A DNA stretch of 64,000 bases from Dimorphilus gyrociliatus (Eukaryota; Annelida; Polychaeta; Dinophilidae). The stretch lies in NCBI GenBank assembly GCA_904063045.1, contig CAJFCJ010000007.1:1332510-1396509 (forward strand), in the 5' to 3' direction. The first letter of the stretch is position 1. Each line of letters starts with the position of its first letter. Below, piece by piece: positions 10,390 through 23,200 of the stretch. The notes under the pieces are model-generated. The model was given only the letters and a program-made list of their open reading frames with translations, made no database searches and was not told where the DNA came from. Made by a program: the position numbers and the translations under genes.

Positions 10390-12023
10390 TCAAATATAGG
10401 ATAATCCAATAAATTCAGGAGATTTAGCAAATATATCGGAATCATTTTCAATACATAATTTATTGTTAATAATTTCAAAGTCAATTTTAGGGATATCAAC
10501 TCTTTCTACCTGTTTTGCCGGATTAATAAGATTTTCAACTGAGAAGGGAATATTACAAATTTTAACAAGGTTTTTCAAATTTTTTTGAAATGGCCTTTTT
10601 ATCTTCTCTCGGATTGTTCTTATAGCCATTGCTCGAAGGGTCATTAGACGGCATCTTCCGGTTGATTCTTTTAAAAGATAGTTGAAATTAAATTGTCCTG
10701 AAGTTTCAATTAGTAATTCCAACGTCTTCCCGTATATTTCATCCTCTTTTATTAAATCAAAGAAACGTCTTGGAAGCTCGAGAAACGTAAAAGTATAACC
10801 GTAATAGACCAATGTTGAGATTAACCTTGAGAAATACAACCTAAAACGTTCGTGTAAACATAGAGACGCCATCATTAGAGAGTTAAACGCGAAATCAATA
10901 ATTCGACGGGGAAATCCACCGAATTCTTCGGATTTATCCAACAACACGCAAAAGGAGTGGAGCCATTTTGGACTGTTTAACCTCTCATTTGGACGTAATA
11001 GAGATATAGATGCATGACGAAATAATAGTTCAAAAAATAGATTTCTATGAAATTGATTGCCACTAAATTGGGGATGTTGAGAGATAGCTAGCAGACTTGA
11101 CGATTCGGGAAGAATATTCTTCATCACGTGGCAAGATAAAATCGTAGTAAAGTACGACTTGTAAATGTCGGGGAAACGGCTTAACAGATAATCAAGAAAT
11201 TTACAAGGAAAACATATTGACTGCCTTGCATCTTCCTCAGAGAAATCTATTAAGCCGATGTCCAAGACATGCTGGAGTAAATCGTGTCGATCGCATCGCA
11301 TAACATAGTAACTAAGGTATTTTTTGTCCAATTTTTCCATTCTTAGTAGTTGTAGAGCTTGTTTGATGTCATTAATGCTAGCCTCGGTATTAAGACAAGC
11401 CATAACTATATGCTGGTTAAGTTGATCCTCATCTTCGAATCTTGATAACAATTCATCCATAAATTGAATTTTTCCTTCAAACTTACTATTCATAATGAGA
11501 GAGAATACCATATAATTTCTCTCCAGTCCAGTAAAATTTACCAAAATCTCAAAGCATTCCCTTCTATTCAACTGAGCAGCAATTCTTAAAAGCTTTTCGA
11601 CAAGGAATCTCTCTTTAAATAGTAAATTTTGCGTTCTTTCTTCCCAAATCTCTAGCATTTTTGGTCTATCAAATTCAATTATATCATGTCCTATATTTAT
11701 GTAAAATAATTTCAAGGACGATCGCAAAAAGTTAATCCCAGTTTTATGTAGATGAAATAAACATTCAATTACCAAAAATTCAAATACTTTAGGACGATTA
11801 TCTCTAATAGCCTCTTTTAAATATCTCTCAAAAATCAATTCGTCAACTAATCCTCCCTCAAAGACATTATCAAGCTGTACGAGAAAATAATCAATATTAT
11901 ATCTTAACTACACTAATCTCTCTCTCTCTCTCTCTCTATCTCTCTTCCTGTCATTCTCTTTTTCTCAACAAAAAAAAAAATAACTCAAGCACTCACATTG
12001 TTCCTTAATGACGGAAAGAGCAT
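10390..12023 (-). CDS. SOCS-box family paralogue 5 (two exons)
   Basis: Best model: exon 1 11997-12023 (9 codons, MLFPSLRNN), intron 11875-11996 with a GTGAGT donor and a CGTACAG acceptor, exon 2 10390-11874; the join is phase 0 and gives 503 aa. The long exon has no ATG until about 60 residues into the conserved body, which is why the small first exon is needed. Family marks: LIMNSKFEGK, the CKFLDYLLSRFPDIYKSYF block, ILPESSSLLAISQHPQF, WLHSFCVLLDKSEEFGGFP, YGYTFTFLELPRRFF, LIETSGQFNFN, then the SOCS-like box (TLRAMAIRTIREK, IKRPFQKNL, CNIPFS) and the tail VDIPKIDFEIINNKL. It is the only member of the cluster on the minus strand. The intron carries GA runs. Confidence 0.75.
11915..11944. repeat. 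(CT)n microsatellite in intron of paralogue 5
   Basis: Near-perfect CT dinucleotide run of about 30 nt; reads as GA on the coding strand. Confidence 0.85.
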
Positions 12024-12250
12024 ATCATCAGTTGGCACACTATCACGATTTCTCTGTTGTTTGTAATATTTTTACAAGTCATATCATTTAATGTATAATA
12101 ACAGTATCAAAGTTTATCTTATTGCAAAGTTCTACTTGATTTTAGAACATAAACAAACTTAATATAAGAAAAAAAAATCTTACAGTTGATCTTACGATGC
12201 TTGAAATTCCTCCCATAATTATTACTCCTTAACAATATTATTAAAACCAA

Positions 12251-12340
12251 AGGAAGAGGAAGAAGATGATGATGAAGGAGATGAAGAAGAAGAAGAAGAA
12301 GAAGAAGAAGAAGAAGAAGGAGGAGGAGGAGAAGAAGATG
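12251..12340. repeat. GAA/GGA purine tract
   Basis: About 90 nt of almost pure purine, mainly GAA triplets with GAT and GGA interruptions. It could form triplex DNA; a coding reading gives only low-complexity acidic or lysine runs and is not supported. Confidence 0.85.
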
Positions 12341-12355
12341 GTCAGAATATAAGCC

Positions 12356-12360
<5 letters not shown>

Positions 12361-12399
<39 letters not shown>
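12361..12399. repeat. (TA)n microsatellite
   Basis: TA dinucleotide run of about 40 nt, just downstream of the purine tract. Confidence 0.9.
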
Positions 12400-12403
<4 letters not shown>

Positions 12404-13271
12404 GTATGTTTTTCTTTTCCTTAAAACGTTCAACCATCAAACAAAACCAGTTTTCTAAACGAAATGATGATATAGAATGAACTTTTCTTTGATTCTCTTT
12501 TTTCTGTACATTATTGAATAGAGTACTTTCAACATTTAAGGTTAGGTATCCTTTTTTTTTGAAACTGAAAAAAAAAGAAACAATCACAACCATATTAAAA
12601 CATTAGAATTCTCTTATCCATCCCTTTCTTTTATGATAGTTTCTTATTGTCTCAAACAAACAAGATAAATACAATGTTAAGTTTAACATTTGAAATTAAT
12701 TTTAATATTAAAAAAGATTGTGTTTTTATTATTTTGGCGGGATAAAAAGTATATTTTAACCTTTAAAACTAATAGAAAAATAGGGAGAAAACACTCAAAC
12801 AAGAGAAATTTAATATGAACCAAATTAAATCCAATGATATAAAGTTTATAGAGCATAAATAAGGAATTAAAGTGAGTAATTGATTTCTTTTTTAGGTATA
12901 TTCTAAAAAAAAATTGTTTTTAACTAATGGACTCTCGATTTCAATTTAATTTGAGCTATTTATAAATTATTAGGGGCCATTACCCTTTCAGTAAGTAATA
13001 CCTTGACCTATATTCTAAAGTATTCTCTTCCTAATCTCCTAAAAGTTCTTGTATATATATAGACTAAATTATAAACGTATAAAATATTACAATTATAATA
13101 TACACCTTTCGCTAGTAAATATTATCATATAAATAATCTTTTCTCCTTGGAGAGATACCTCAAAAGTGCTTTTACGTTACTCTGATCAAAGTTGCATAAT
13201 CCTTTAAAAAACAAAGAAAAAGGAAGGTGCTAGTGCTTGTAAGTTATCATAAAATTAAAAAATAACTAGCT

Positions 13272-13298
13272 AATGAAGCATGCCTAAGTAGCTTCATT
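13272..13298. repeat. Short hairpin A
   Basis: Perfect 8-bp arms (AATGAAGC and GCTTCATT) around an 11-nt loop that contains TGCCTAAGTA. It resembles hairpin B about 220 bp downstream. Confidence 0.5.
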
Positions 13299-13348
13299 CA
13301 AAAATATTCTGTTACTTGATTTAATGATAAGCACTCAAAAGTACTAAT

Positions 13349-13349
<1 letters not shown>

Positions 13350-13379
<30 letters not shown>
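13350..13379. repeat. (GA)n microsatellite
   Basis: Pure GA dinucleotide run of about 30 nt lying between the two hairpins. Confidence 0.9.
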
Positions 13380-13381
<2 letters not shown>

Positions 13382-13491
13382 ATGATACTCTCTTATTTTC
13401 CTATCATTCTATTCATATTACTTCACATCTTTTTTGACATGTGAATCAATAACTTACTTTTATATAAAAGTTTGCCAAAAATTAGATTGAA

Positions 13492-13527
13492 AATGTAAAA
13501 AGCTTGCCGTAAGTAGCTTTTTGCATT
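13492..13527. repeat. Short hairpin B
   Basis: 13-bp arms (13492-13504 and 13515-13527) with one mismatch around a 10-nt loop, TGCCGTAAGT. The loop and adjacent arm closely match hairpin A. Confidence 0.5.
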
Positions 13528-15748
13528 GATTTTTCTTCTTTTTTCCCTTTTAACTTACTTACTAAAGAAAATACACAAGGAATTTGTTATTGAAAAGATA
13601 ATTTCAATTATATCAATTAAAGTATATACTAAATGGCTTTCGCATTCAAAATATATTGGCGAAAATCGTGACGTTATAACGCTTCGGTACTAGTTTATAC
13701 GCCTAATTTATAGAAATGGTTTTCTTTGAGAAAGGGAGATGTGTTTTTTTTTTCTTCTTCTTCTTGCAGTACAAAATGGCCAAATAAAATTCCCGAACTG
13801 TATATATTCTACAGACAAAATTTTTACTGTTAATCAATACAACTCTTGTGGGTTGTTGTTTGTCATACCGACCAAACACACTATAATCGATTAGTGTTAT
13901 CAACAAATTGTACGGAAATACTGACAGATATCAGCTTTTTATCTCTTCCAGGGAAACTCAACAAATTTTATTTTTTAGACCATCTTTATGACAAACATTA
14001 CAGTTTATTGGTTATTTTAGGAGCCTATTACAAAGCTTCATTAGGCATCATGTTAAATTAAGTACAAAAAATCAGAATATACTATATATCGTGAAGGAAT
14101 ATTAGGTAATTATTACTGTAGATTGAAAATCCAGTGTCATGAAATTTTTCTAGGCCTAACAGCTTTCTTATAGGGTTAGAGTGAATGGAGTAAAGTGGTT
14201 AGTTGATAAAGGAATAGGCTAAAACGAGTAGTGTAGAATAGAAAAAGAACTCTTATTTTGGGACTGAAATTGTAAAGGAACTGTTTCTATTTATCTTTTC
14301 TTCCCTATTTTCCCGGAACAACTGATCAAAGAATTACATAGGATTAGATTCTAAAATGGATTTTACAAAGACGCCAGAAAGAGGAGAGTCAGCGAGGGGG
14401 GGAAGAGAAGAAGGGAAAGAGGAGAGAAGTGAGTTATCTTTTGAAAAGTGAAAAACATATTCCACGGTGTAAAGTTTAATAAGTATACCAATAATTAGTT
14501 TTAATACAAAAGATAACAATTATGGGTGGGTGTTGTAAAGCTCACAAATATATCAAATAACTCCTTAGACTATCCTCTTACAGCCCATTTGCCCTACCGC
14601 ACAGGAATAATGCAAAGAAAAATCATTTTAATGTACCTATATATCATACTAAGGAGAAAAAACGATTCCCAATTATCTTGGCTTGGGAATTCAGTATCGG
14701 GGACTAATAAAGAATCTTCTTTTTTTATAAAAAAAAAAACTAGTTTATTACTCTTTAAGGTAGCTGCTAAACCTGTAATCTTATCTCTCCTTCTTATACA
14801 TTTTAATTAATCAATTTACTGGATAAAATTACTTTGCAGATGTAAATTTCCAGCTAAATCTCTCATATAAACATGACATAAGACGATAGTAAATTTTTCT
14901 TATTCTACCATGAGCTTTCTTATTCATAGAGTTTGCACAGATCCCGGCAAAGGAATGAGTTTGTCACGTATATTTGTTCCTTGAGAGGAAATTGGTGAAA
15001 TTTGGAGCTATTAACTCTTTGGCAAAAATACTGTTAGAATATTAAAGAAGATATATAACTCTAGGCCTCGGGCAACAAAAAAAAAGCTTCGATTGGTAAA
15101 GGCTCTTTGAAGTTGTTGATGTTGGTCATAATACAATTTAGCAATTGGATAAGTGCGCTATTTTTGATATTCTTATTTACAATCTCTGTTATAATTGTTT
15201 GTTATCATCATCAAAAATACTTTTTTACCCTCATTTACCTAAATTTTTTATTATGTTTCATCTGATTCTCTTCCTTATTTACAAATTGATTAAATGTCTT
15301 GTTCGGTTGTTTGTTTGTTTGTTTGGTTTTTTTTTATTAAAAAAAAGTTCTCTTCTTTTTTTTATTCTTTACTTTTCTTCTACAAGAAAAAACTACTATT
15401 TCTCTTCCTTTTTCATAGACGTCGCGTTCGTCAGCTACGCAGTTAATCGTGCGTCGCCTGACAAACAACGACCTTCTATGCTCTTCTTCAATCGCTACTC
15501 ACACAGAGAGTAAAAGAAAAATAACTGAATAACTAAGATATTTCTTTTGAAAGTAAGATTGGCAAGAATAATCCAAAATTGTGGGAATTTTCACCTTTTC
15601 TACTCTATTATCATCATTATAAGGTACTGTAACAGTTTATTATCCTAATTAGCCTTATTGACACCCTCTGCTATGAAATTATTTAAGTTTTTATATGTTC
15701 GTTTCGTAGGCAAGAGTAACAATTTTTGTTTTCATTATATCGTTGTTT

Positions 15749-15775
15749 CTCTCCTCTCTCTCTCTCTCTCTCTCT
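15749..15775. repeat. (CT)n microsatellite
   Basis: CT dinucleotide run of about 26 nt. Confidence 0.85.
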
Positions 15776-17276
15776 TTCTTTTTTTCTTCTTTGAAAAATA
15801 TAGGAGGATTATCTTGTATGAATAATTCCAATATCAAACATATTTTATCTCTCTAATTCATTACGCCAGACTTGATTATATAGTCAATTTAAGAGAGGAA
15901 AGCAGGCGTATGAAAAGGCTGTCGTATCAAACTTATCAATAAATAGACCGTTTACTTTGATAATATAAATGTTCAATTGAACAAAAACATGTTTTATTAC
16001 AGAAATACACTTTAAATATCTAAACTATAGCAATAAATAACTTTTAACAAATTGATTTGTATTTATAAAACATTGTTAACAATCTATTTAATAATAAACA
16101 TTTCTTATAGTTATCATATTTAGTTTATTGACAAACATAAATAGATTTTAAACGTTCTTTCATCCAGTATTGATCCTATAATAGATCAATTTTGTTGTAA
16201 GAAAATTATAAATAGACAAGATAAAAATCAGATATTAAGTAAGTAGTATAAGTGACAGATAACAGTAGTTTAGGGAAGAAACATCTGAATATAATTTTTT
16301 TTATCTTTGCAAGTAAGATTAAGAAGAAACATAAGAGAAACTTTGCTTTAAACTATAAATAGATAGGCTGTTTTTTTTCCCTTATAAACCTATAGTAAAA
16401 TGTTGCAATACAAGCCAAAATCGTTACTAGAGGCAAAATTTTCATGATGCGTGTCTTTCCCTTTTTAGCCTTATTTAAATAAAAGAGAGTATTCCTCTAC
16501 AGCTTCATCAAATTGAGAGTATACGTTATTCATTTATATTACATTTTTTTAATCATAAATTACTTTCATTCCATCTAATGTCTCTCTCTCTCTCGTCTCT
16601 CTCTCTCTAAATGATGCTAAATCTATCCTGCATACAAATACAAAATTTTTGGAATGCATTATTCTCGTTCCAGGCTATTATTAAGGTTGGCTTGTTTGTT
16701 ACCATCGGGTCATTTATATGCATCATATTTTTTGTTGACACATGGAAATTATTGGATTTGATATATAGGCTTTTAATAACATTAGCTTGCATAAAATGTA
16801 ATCTTCAGGTCTGTTTAGGATAAATCTTTCGTATTAATTCTTGTATAATATAATAAATCTTTATCATGTTGCTCCTTGGGAAAATGTAAGAATTGAGATA
16901 ATATTGACAAAAACTATCAAGAAAAGGGTTAATAAACATTCAAATACAATTAACATAGACCTTAATAGGGCTAGACTGTATCGTTGAAAGCTCTCATCTT
17001 TACTTATTTAGGACATTGGTACTTTTCTTATTCATCCAGCCTTTTCCAGTCAAAACTAATTTACATATTGGGGAGAGAGGGGGTGTATATCACCGATTAT
17101 AAATAACAATTAGTGATGCAATTGCTACAAAACGTAAAAAAAAGTACTGTATTTACAATTGCTAAATGCAATAAACGTTAAGAAACAGCATAGTTATGTG
17201 ATTAGTTTCGTTAGATTGATTTGTTTTTTGTATAAAATAGCACTCTTCATTTTGAAAGTAATAGTAAATTACAAGT

Positions 17277-20200
17277 CTATACAAGTATCTCTTTTGGTCT
17301 TGGATCTAGTAGAGTATGTAGAGGAACTGGTGCAGTTAAAATTTCTTCTGTATTTCTTGGTAAATAACGTCCTTTATAATCTTTTGTCTGATTTCTTTTA
17401 CGATACCAAAGATAGAGCACTAAGAGTGCAATTAGAATTAGCAATAAAATTAAGGTTAAGGCAACAATAAGTCCTACAGATGTGGATGATTCAGCAATAG
17501 TAACATCGCATGTTTTTCCAGTCCAATTATTGGGGCAAGTACAGTTCCAATCACCCAATAGAGACAAACACGTTCCACCATTCTTACATGGTACACTATC
17601 GCAGAAGTCAATAAATGTTTGACATTGGACTCCAGTCATTTTTTCATTACAATTACATTTAAAAGAATTTGATAACACTACACACGTTGAACCAGATCCA
17701 CAGGGATTGGATGCGCATGGATTATTCGCATCTTTGCAATCTGTTCCAGTCCAAGACTTAGGGCAAATGCATTTAAAACTGCCAATGGAATTTAAACAAG
17801 TCCCTCCGTTCAAACACTTGGTTGATTCTAAGTTACATTCATCTATATCATTTTCACACAAACTGCCAGTCCATCCATCACCACAGGAGCATCTAAATGA
17901 TCCAATAGTATTTATACAAGTACCGCTATTTAGGCACGGACTTCTAGCGCATTCGTTAATATCCTCTTGGCAAGTTAAACCCTGATATCCACTGCCAGTA
18001 CAATCGCAATAATAAGATGGAGATATTCTGGAGCAATTACCGACGCATTCTCTTAGTTGGCAAGGTTCATCGTGCCAGCCACACGATTTAACTATGGACG
18101 AACAAGAGCATCTTCCCGTGTATAAACATTTACCCTTATTGTGACAAGGCTGAGTAAAGCAGGAATCTATGATTTCATTACAAAATTGACCTCCGTAACC
18201 GGGCAAACATTTACATGTATAATTTCCTAAACCATCAACGCACGTTGAACCGTTCTCGCATACTGATGTTAAGCAATCGTTAATATTCTCTTCGCATGTC
18301 TTCCCAGAATAGAAACTTGAACATTGACAACTATATTCAAATTCCTTTTGGGAAGGTATACATTTACCAGAATTTCGACATGGATTCGAAGGGCATCCTC
18401 TTCTGTCCATTTCACAGTGGACACCTTCATAGCCCCTTTGACAATTGCAAGAATATGAGTTTACACCTTCTATGCAATTTCCTCCATTTTTGCATATATT
18501 TGGTTTACAGTCAACAATATCTTGATTACAATCTTTTGCTGTCCAACCTGGCAGGCAGGAACACTGATAATTTTGTCCAATAGTTGTACAGGTTGCATTG
18601 TTTTGACAAGGAAATGATTTACAAACATCGGCTAACAGTTCGCATTGCTCACCTTTCCAGTCAGAGGTACAACTGCAAATAAAATCATTTCCTGATCTTG
18701 AGCAAGTGCCATTGTTTTTACATGGATTCTGTAAACATTTATCCTGTAATTCGCAAGTATCTCCGTACCAGGGTCCCTTACAATTGCATTTAAATGTCTT
18801 AGAATCGATATTTGAGCAAATAGCGCTATTCATACAGGGCTTGCTGGCGCATGGTAATAGTATTTCACACAGTTTTCCGTCTGTATTAATGGGACAGTCG
18901 CACACCCAAGTAGAGTTTACTGTTTTGCAAGTTCCATTATTGAAACAAGGTGATTCCAGGCAGGGATCTCTTTTCGATATACATTGATAAGTGCGCCATA
19001 TATTCACACAATCTTCATCTAGATTACAAGGCTTCGCCCTACAACTATCAGTTGATTCGCATCCCGTATTATATGGCCCATTTATTTGAGCTTTTATACC
19101 ATCTTGCTGATTATCTACAGAGAAAGGAATAATTTTTTCGCCAATTCGAAAATCTTGCAAACAACCAGAGAAGTGATTTGCGCTGGTTGCTTGGCTAATT
19201 TCCTCTCCTCCCAAAAATATTTGTAATTCTTCAAATCTATCCTTTTTCCAGATAACAATATTTTCTCCAAGAGTAATCACCTTATTATCTAAAGATAATT
19301 GAAAAGTAGAATTAACAAATTTCCAATCAACTTTATGCCAGCTTCCTCTTCCGTAGTTTCCTACGTCTTGCTGATAACTTAAACTATTAAAGTACACTTG
19401 AATATTTAATATTCCCGAGGAAGAAAAGAGTCTTAGATAATCTGGAGATTTGTTTCTTATTGGAAAAATCATGCTCAATAGAGTACCAGAGGAATTTAAC
19501 ATTCTAAAACTAACAGATCCATAATCATCAAACGAGAAGGTGGTTGCATTAACCGTGAATAATAAGTAGTTATTTACTCCATTAAAGGAAATCGGTAAAC
19601 TCTTGGTACAATTAATACCCGACCAACCAGCTCGACAAAAACATTTAGGATTCAACCACTCTATTTCGCATAAACCATTAGAGCAAGGTGAAGGGAAACA
19701 TGCTGAATCGCATGATCCTATGGGATTTGGCGGATCGTTTCCAAAATTGGAGCTATAATTACCATTAAGTGCAACATCTATTTCGTTATATTTTAAATTT
19801 TTTACGCAACCATTGATAGATTTTGTAATCAGTGGGGGATTTCTAGTTTTCCATATATTTGTGCTTGAATGAGAGTGGAGATCTCCTAAATAGATTGGCA
19901 TTTGAATTTGAAGATTACTAATACTGTACTTGACATCATCTAAGAATTTTTCACCATTATTTATTCTAACAGCCAGCTGATTTCTTGTTATTGTTAAATC
20001 AATTTTAATCCATCCAGTTTTAGTATCGTGAATAATCGTTGATACTAAATCTCCTCCTCGTGCTATTACGTGAATTCGTACAGTTTTATTATCGGGACAC
20101 GATATGGCTAAAGGCTCTGAGGTGAGAGTGTATAAAGCTAAGCCTTCGGTAATAGTCGAAACTTCCATACTCAATTTAGTAATTGCTGTAGAGCCAGGCA

Positions 20201-23200
20201 GAAAAATAAATTCACCATTCTTAAGGTTCGTTGAATATTTATTCTGACATGTTTTACCCCTATTTTAGGCGAAAAGGATTAAAATTTAATGTAAAACCAA
20301 ATAAGTGTAATGAAAAATTACCCGAATCCTTTCGAACATTTGCAACTGATCTCAGTCCAATTATCAATGCAAATTCCATCATTTTGACAATAATCATCAG
20401 TACATACAACCGGATTGGGACATCCAGGCTTCAGGTTTGACTCAGTAGAATTGGGCGGAATTAAGTTGAGGTTAATGCCATCTATTTTCAAATTCTGAAA
20501 TATATATATATATATATAGTCTTTGATTATATTAATGATAATAACTTACTGATAAACAACCCTTAAACTGATTCGAAGATCGTAAAATGCTTCTTATGTA
20601 AGCATCAATTGTTGGAAGTCCACCAACGTAAATATTATCAAATTTCCTCTCTACTTTGAAAGATTTACTCTGCTGGAAACAATGCGGACCGCCATTACAA
20701 GTTACTGGTTGAGTAGTTAAACTTATGGAATTCTCGTAAATTTTAACTGAACAATCGATATCCACAATCCCATTTAATTTGACAAGATTAATTTGAAGAC
20801 GAATCAATGCTTGATTAGAGGATAAAGAAACAATTATATATTCGTTGTATAACTCGATTATGATGTTTTGGTTTGATCCGAAGAGACCAAGAATAAAGCC
20901 ACTTAATACAGATGTCTTTAAATTAAACTCTATGGTTACTATAGGATTAATAGCTCTTTTTTTGCGAGTTTTATCAGGAAATTGCAAAATTGTGAACGAT
21001 TTCCCATCGAAAGTTGCTGTGGTGACAACTTCACAACGATTTCCACTTATTCCTTGAGGGCATTTACACGACCACGACTTACCCCTTTCCATACACTCGC
21101 CACCATTTAAACATGGTCCAGATGAGCACTCTGATATATTTAATTCGCAATTCGATCCAGTAAAACTAATTGAGCAATTACAACTATAACCATTCACTTG
21201 ATTAACGCAAGTACCATTATTGAAACAAGGCTGTGACTGACAGTTGTCAATTGGAATTGAGCAAGTAACACCGCTATAACCTTGAGGACATGTACATCTG
21301 AAAGAATTAACATAATCTGTGCAAGTTGCCCCATTAGCGCAAGGGTTAAAACTCTTGCATTCGTCTATGTCAATACTACAATTTTTTCCAGCAAATCCAG
21401 GAGGGCAGGAGCATTGATATCCTAAAATGAAAACAAGGATTAGTGAGACAATTTAACCTTAAAGGCTATAAACTGTACCTGTTATCAAGTTTTTACATGT
21501 AGCATTATTTTGGCAAGGATTATCAGAGCAATCCGTAACTCTCGTATCACAGTCTCGTCCTATATAATTGGGCAAGCAGGAACATTTATACGATCCATTT
21601 TCTTCAGTGCATGTCGAATTGTTTTTACAAGGTTGTAATTGACAAGGTCTTATTTGATTTTCACATCTATTTCCTGTATAAAAGCTACTGCATTCGCATT
21701 TAATCGTTGAAGATTCGTTTCTGCAAGTTCCATTATTATTACATGGATTCGGTTCGCAGGCGTTCGTTTGTTCCTCGCATCTCGAACCACTAAAACCAGT
21801 TTTACAGCGGCATAAAAATTGAGACCCAATTCTCTCTTCACATTGTCCATTGTTCAGGCAAGGATTAATAGCGCACTCCTTAATATCAATTTCGCAATTT
21901 TTTCCTGTCCAAAATGGATTGCAAATGCATTTGTAGTCACCCATTTCGTCAACACATAGACCTCCATTTTGACACGGTTTCGCAACGGAGCATTCGTCGA
22001 CATTTACAAGGCAAGTTCTACCAGCCCATCCTGACGCACATTGACAGCTAAAAGTCGAAGTAGTCTTTGAACATGTTCCATTATTATTGCATGGATTAAT
22101 ATCACAACCATTTGAGTCGAATTCACAATACTTCCCCGTCCATTTGGGTGGACATGTACAAGTGAATCCTCTCCTTCCGTCTGTCCACTCGTGGCAAGTA
22201 CCAGAGTTTTTGCACGGATTTGATCTACAATCGTATACATCTCCTTCACACCTTTCGCCGATAAAACCATCTTGACAAGAACACTTGAAACCAATTGAAA
22301 CTCTTGCATCACGAGTACAATTGCCTCCGTGTAAACATGGATTTGGGAAACAAACGTCTGTATCAATTTCGCACCTTAATCCTTCGAAAGGATAAACACA
22401 ACTGCATGAATATTTTTCATTTGTACTCGTGCAAGTACCGGAATTTAAACAAGGAGAAGAAGAACATTTATCGGCTAATTCGGAGCAATTTTTACCCGTT
22501 TTGCCTTCAGGACAATTACAACTATATCCGTTGACTTTATCGATGCATACTTGAAAAGGTAGACAGGGTTGAGATTTGCATTCGTCTTCGTCAATTTCAC
22601 ATAATGCACCTGAGAATCCGGATGGACATGTACAATTAAAAACTCCTATAGAAGGTTCTGTACAAGTTCCCCCATTCTTACAAGGAGTTGATGAACATTC
22701 ATTAAAGTCTATAAGACAATTTGTCCCTGAATAACCGGCTTTACAGCTACAATTGAAGGCATTAATTAAATTGTGGCAAGTTCCACCATTGTAGCAAGGA
22801 GAGGATGCGCATTCATCTATTTCATCTTCACAATTACTGTGTTGATATCCAGGTTTACATAGGCACTTATAACCGCCCTTTTGTTCTTCTAAACAAATTC
22901 CATTCTTACAAGGATTAAAAAATTTACATCTCCTTACAACAGCTTCGCATCTATCACCAATAAAACCATCTTTACATTTACAACTAAATGCATTTCGTTG
23001 ATTTGTACAAGTTCCCTCAAAGAAACAAGGATTAGAAGCACATTCGTCTAAGTCCTGTTCGCAATTTTTTCCTGTCCATCCGGAAGCGCATATACAACTG
23101 TAGCTGCCTGGTGTATTTTTACATTGAATATGATTTCTACAAGGCAACGAAATAGCACATTCGTCAATATCTACTTCACATCTGGAACCTGTCCATCCAG

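Larger units (their letters stand above)
12024..17276. other. 5.2 kb spacer with no supported gene
   Basis: Open frames here (for example around 13850-14060, 14530-14810 and 15145-15510) are short, low in complexity and resemble nothing known to me. The stretch contains several microsatellites, two related hairpins (13272-13298 and 13492-13527), a G-rich patch near 14390-14430 and a small CpG-rich patch near 15418-15475. It is long for this compact neighbourhood and could hold regulatory DNA or non-coding RNA. Confidence 0.5.

Noticed and set aside
12342-12593. Minus-strand open frame of 83 codons
   Set aside because: Half of it is the translated TA microsatellite and the rest is low complexity; no conserved features.
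13846-14810. Open frames of 71 and 94 codons
   Set aside because: Composition typical of chance frames; no similarity to known families and no supporting splice sites.
15145-15513. Open frame of 122 codons with hydrophobic stretches
   Set aside because: Poly-T and CT tracts explain the Leu/Phe runs; no ATG context or homology, and no conserved motif.
17707-18987. Plus-strand open frames opposite crb exon 12
   Set aside because: They are antisense shadows of the EGF repeats, with regular His/Pro/Cys patterns caused by the opposite strand.
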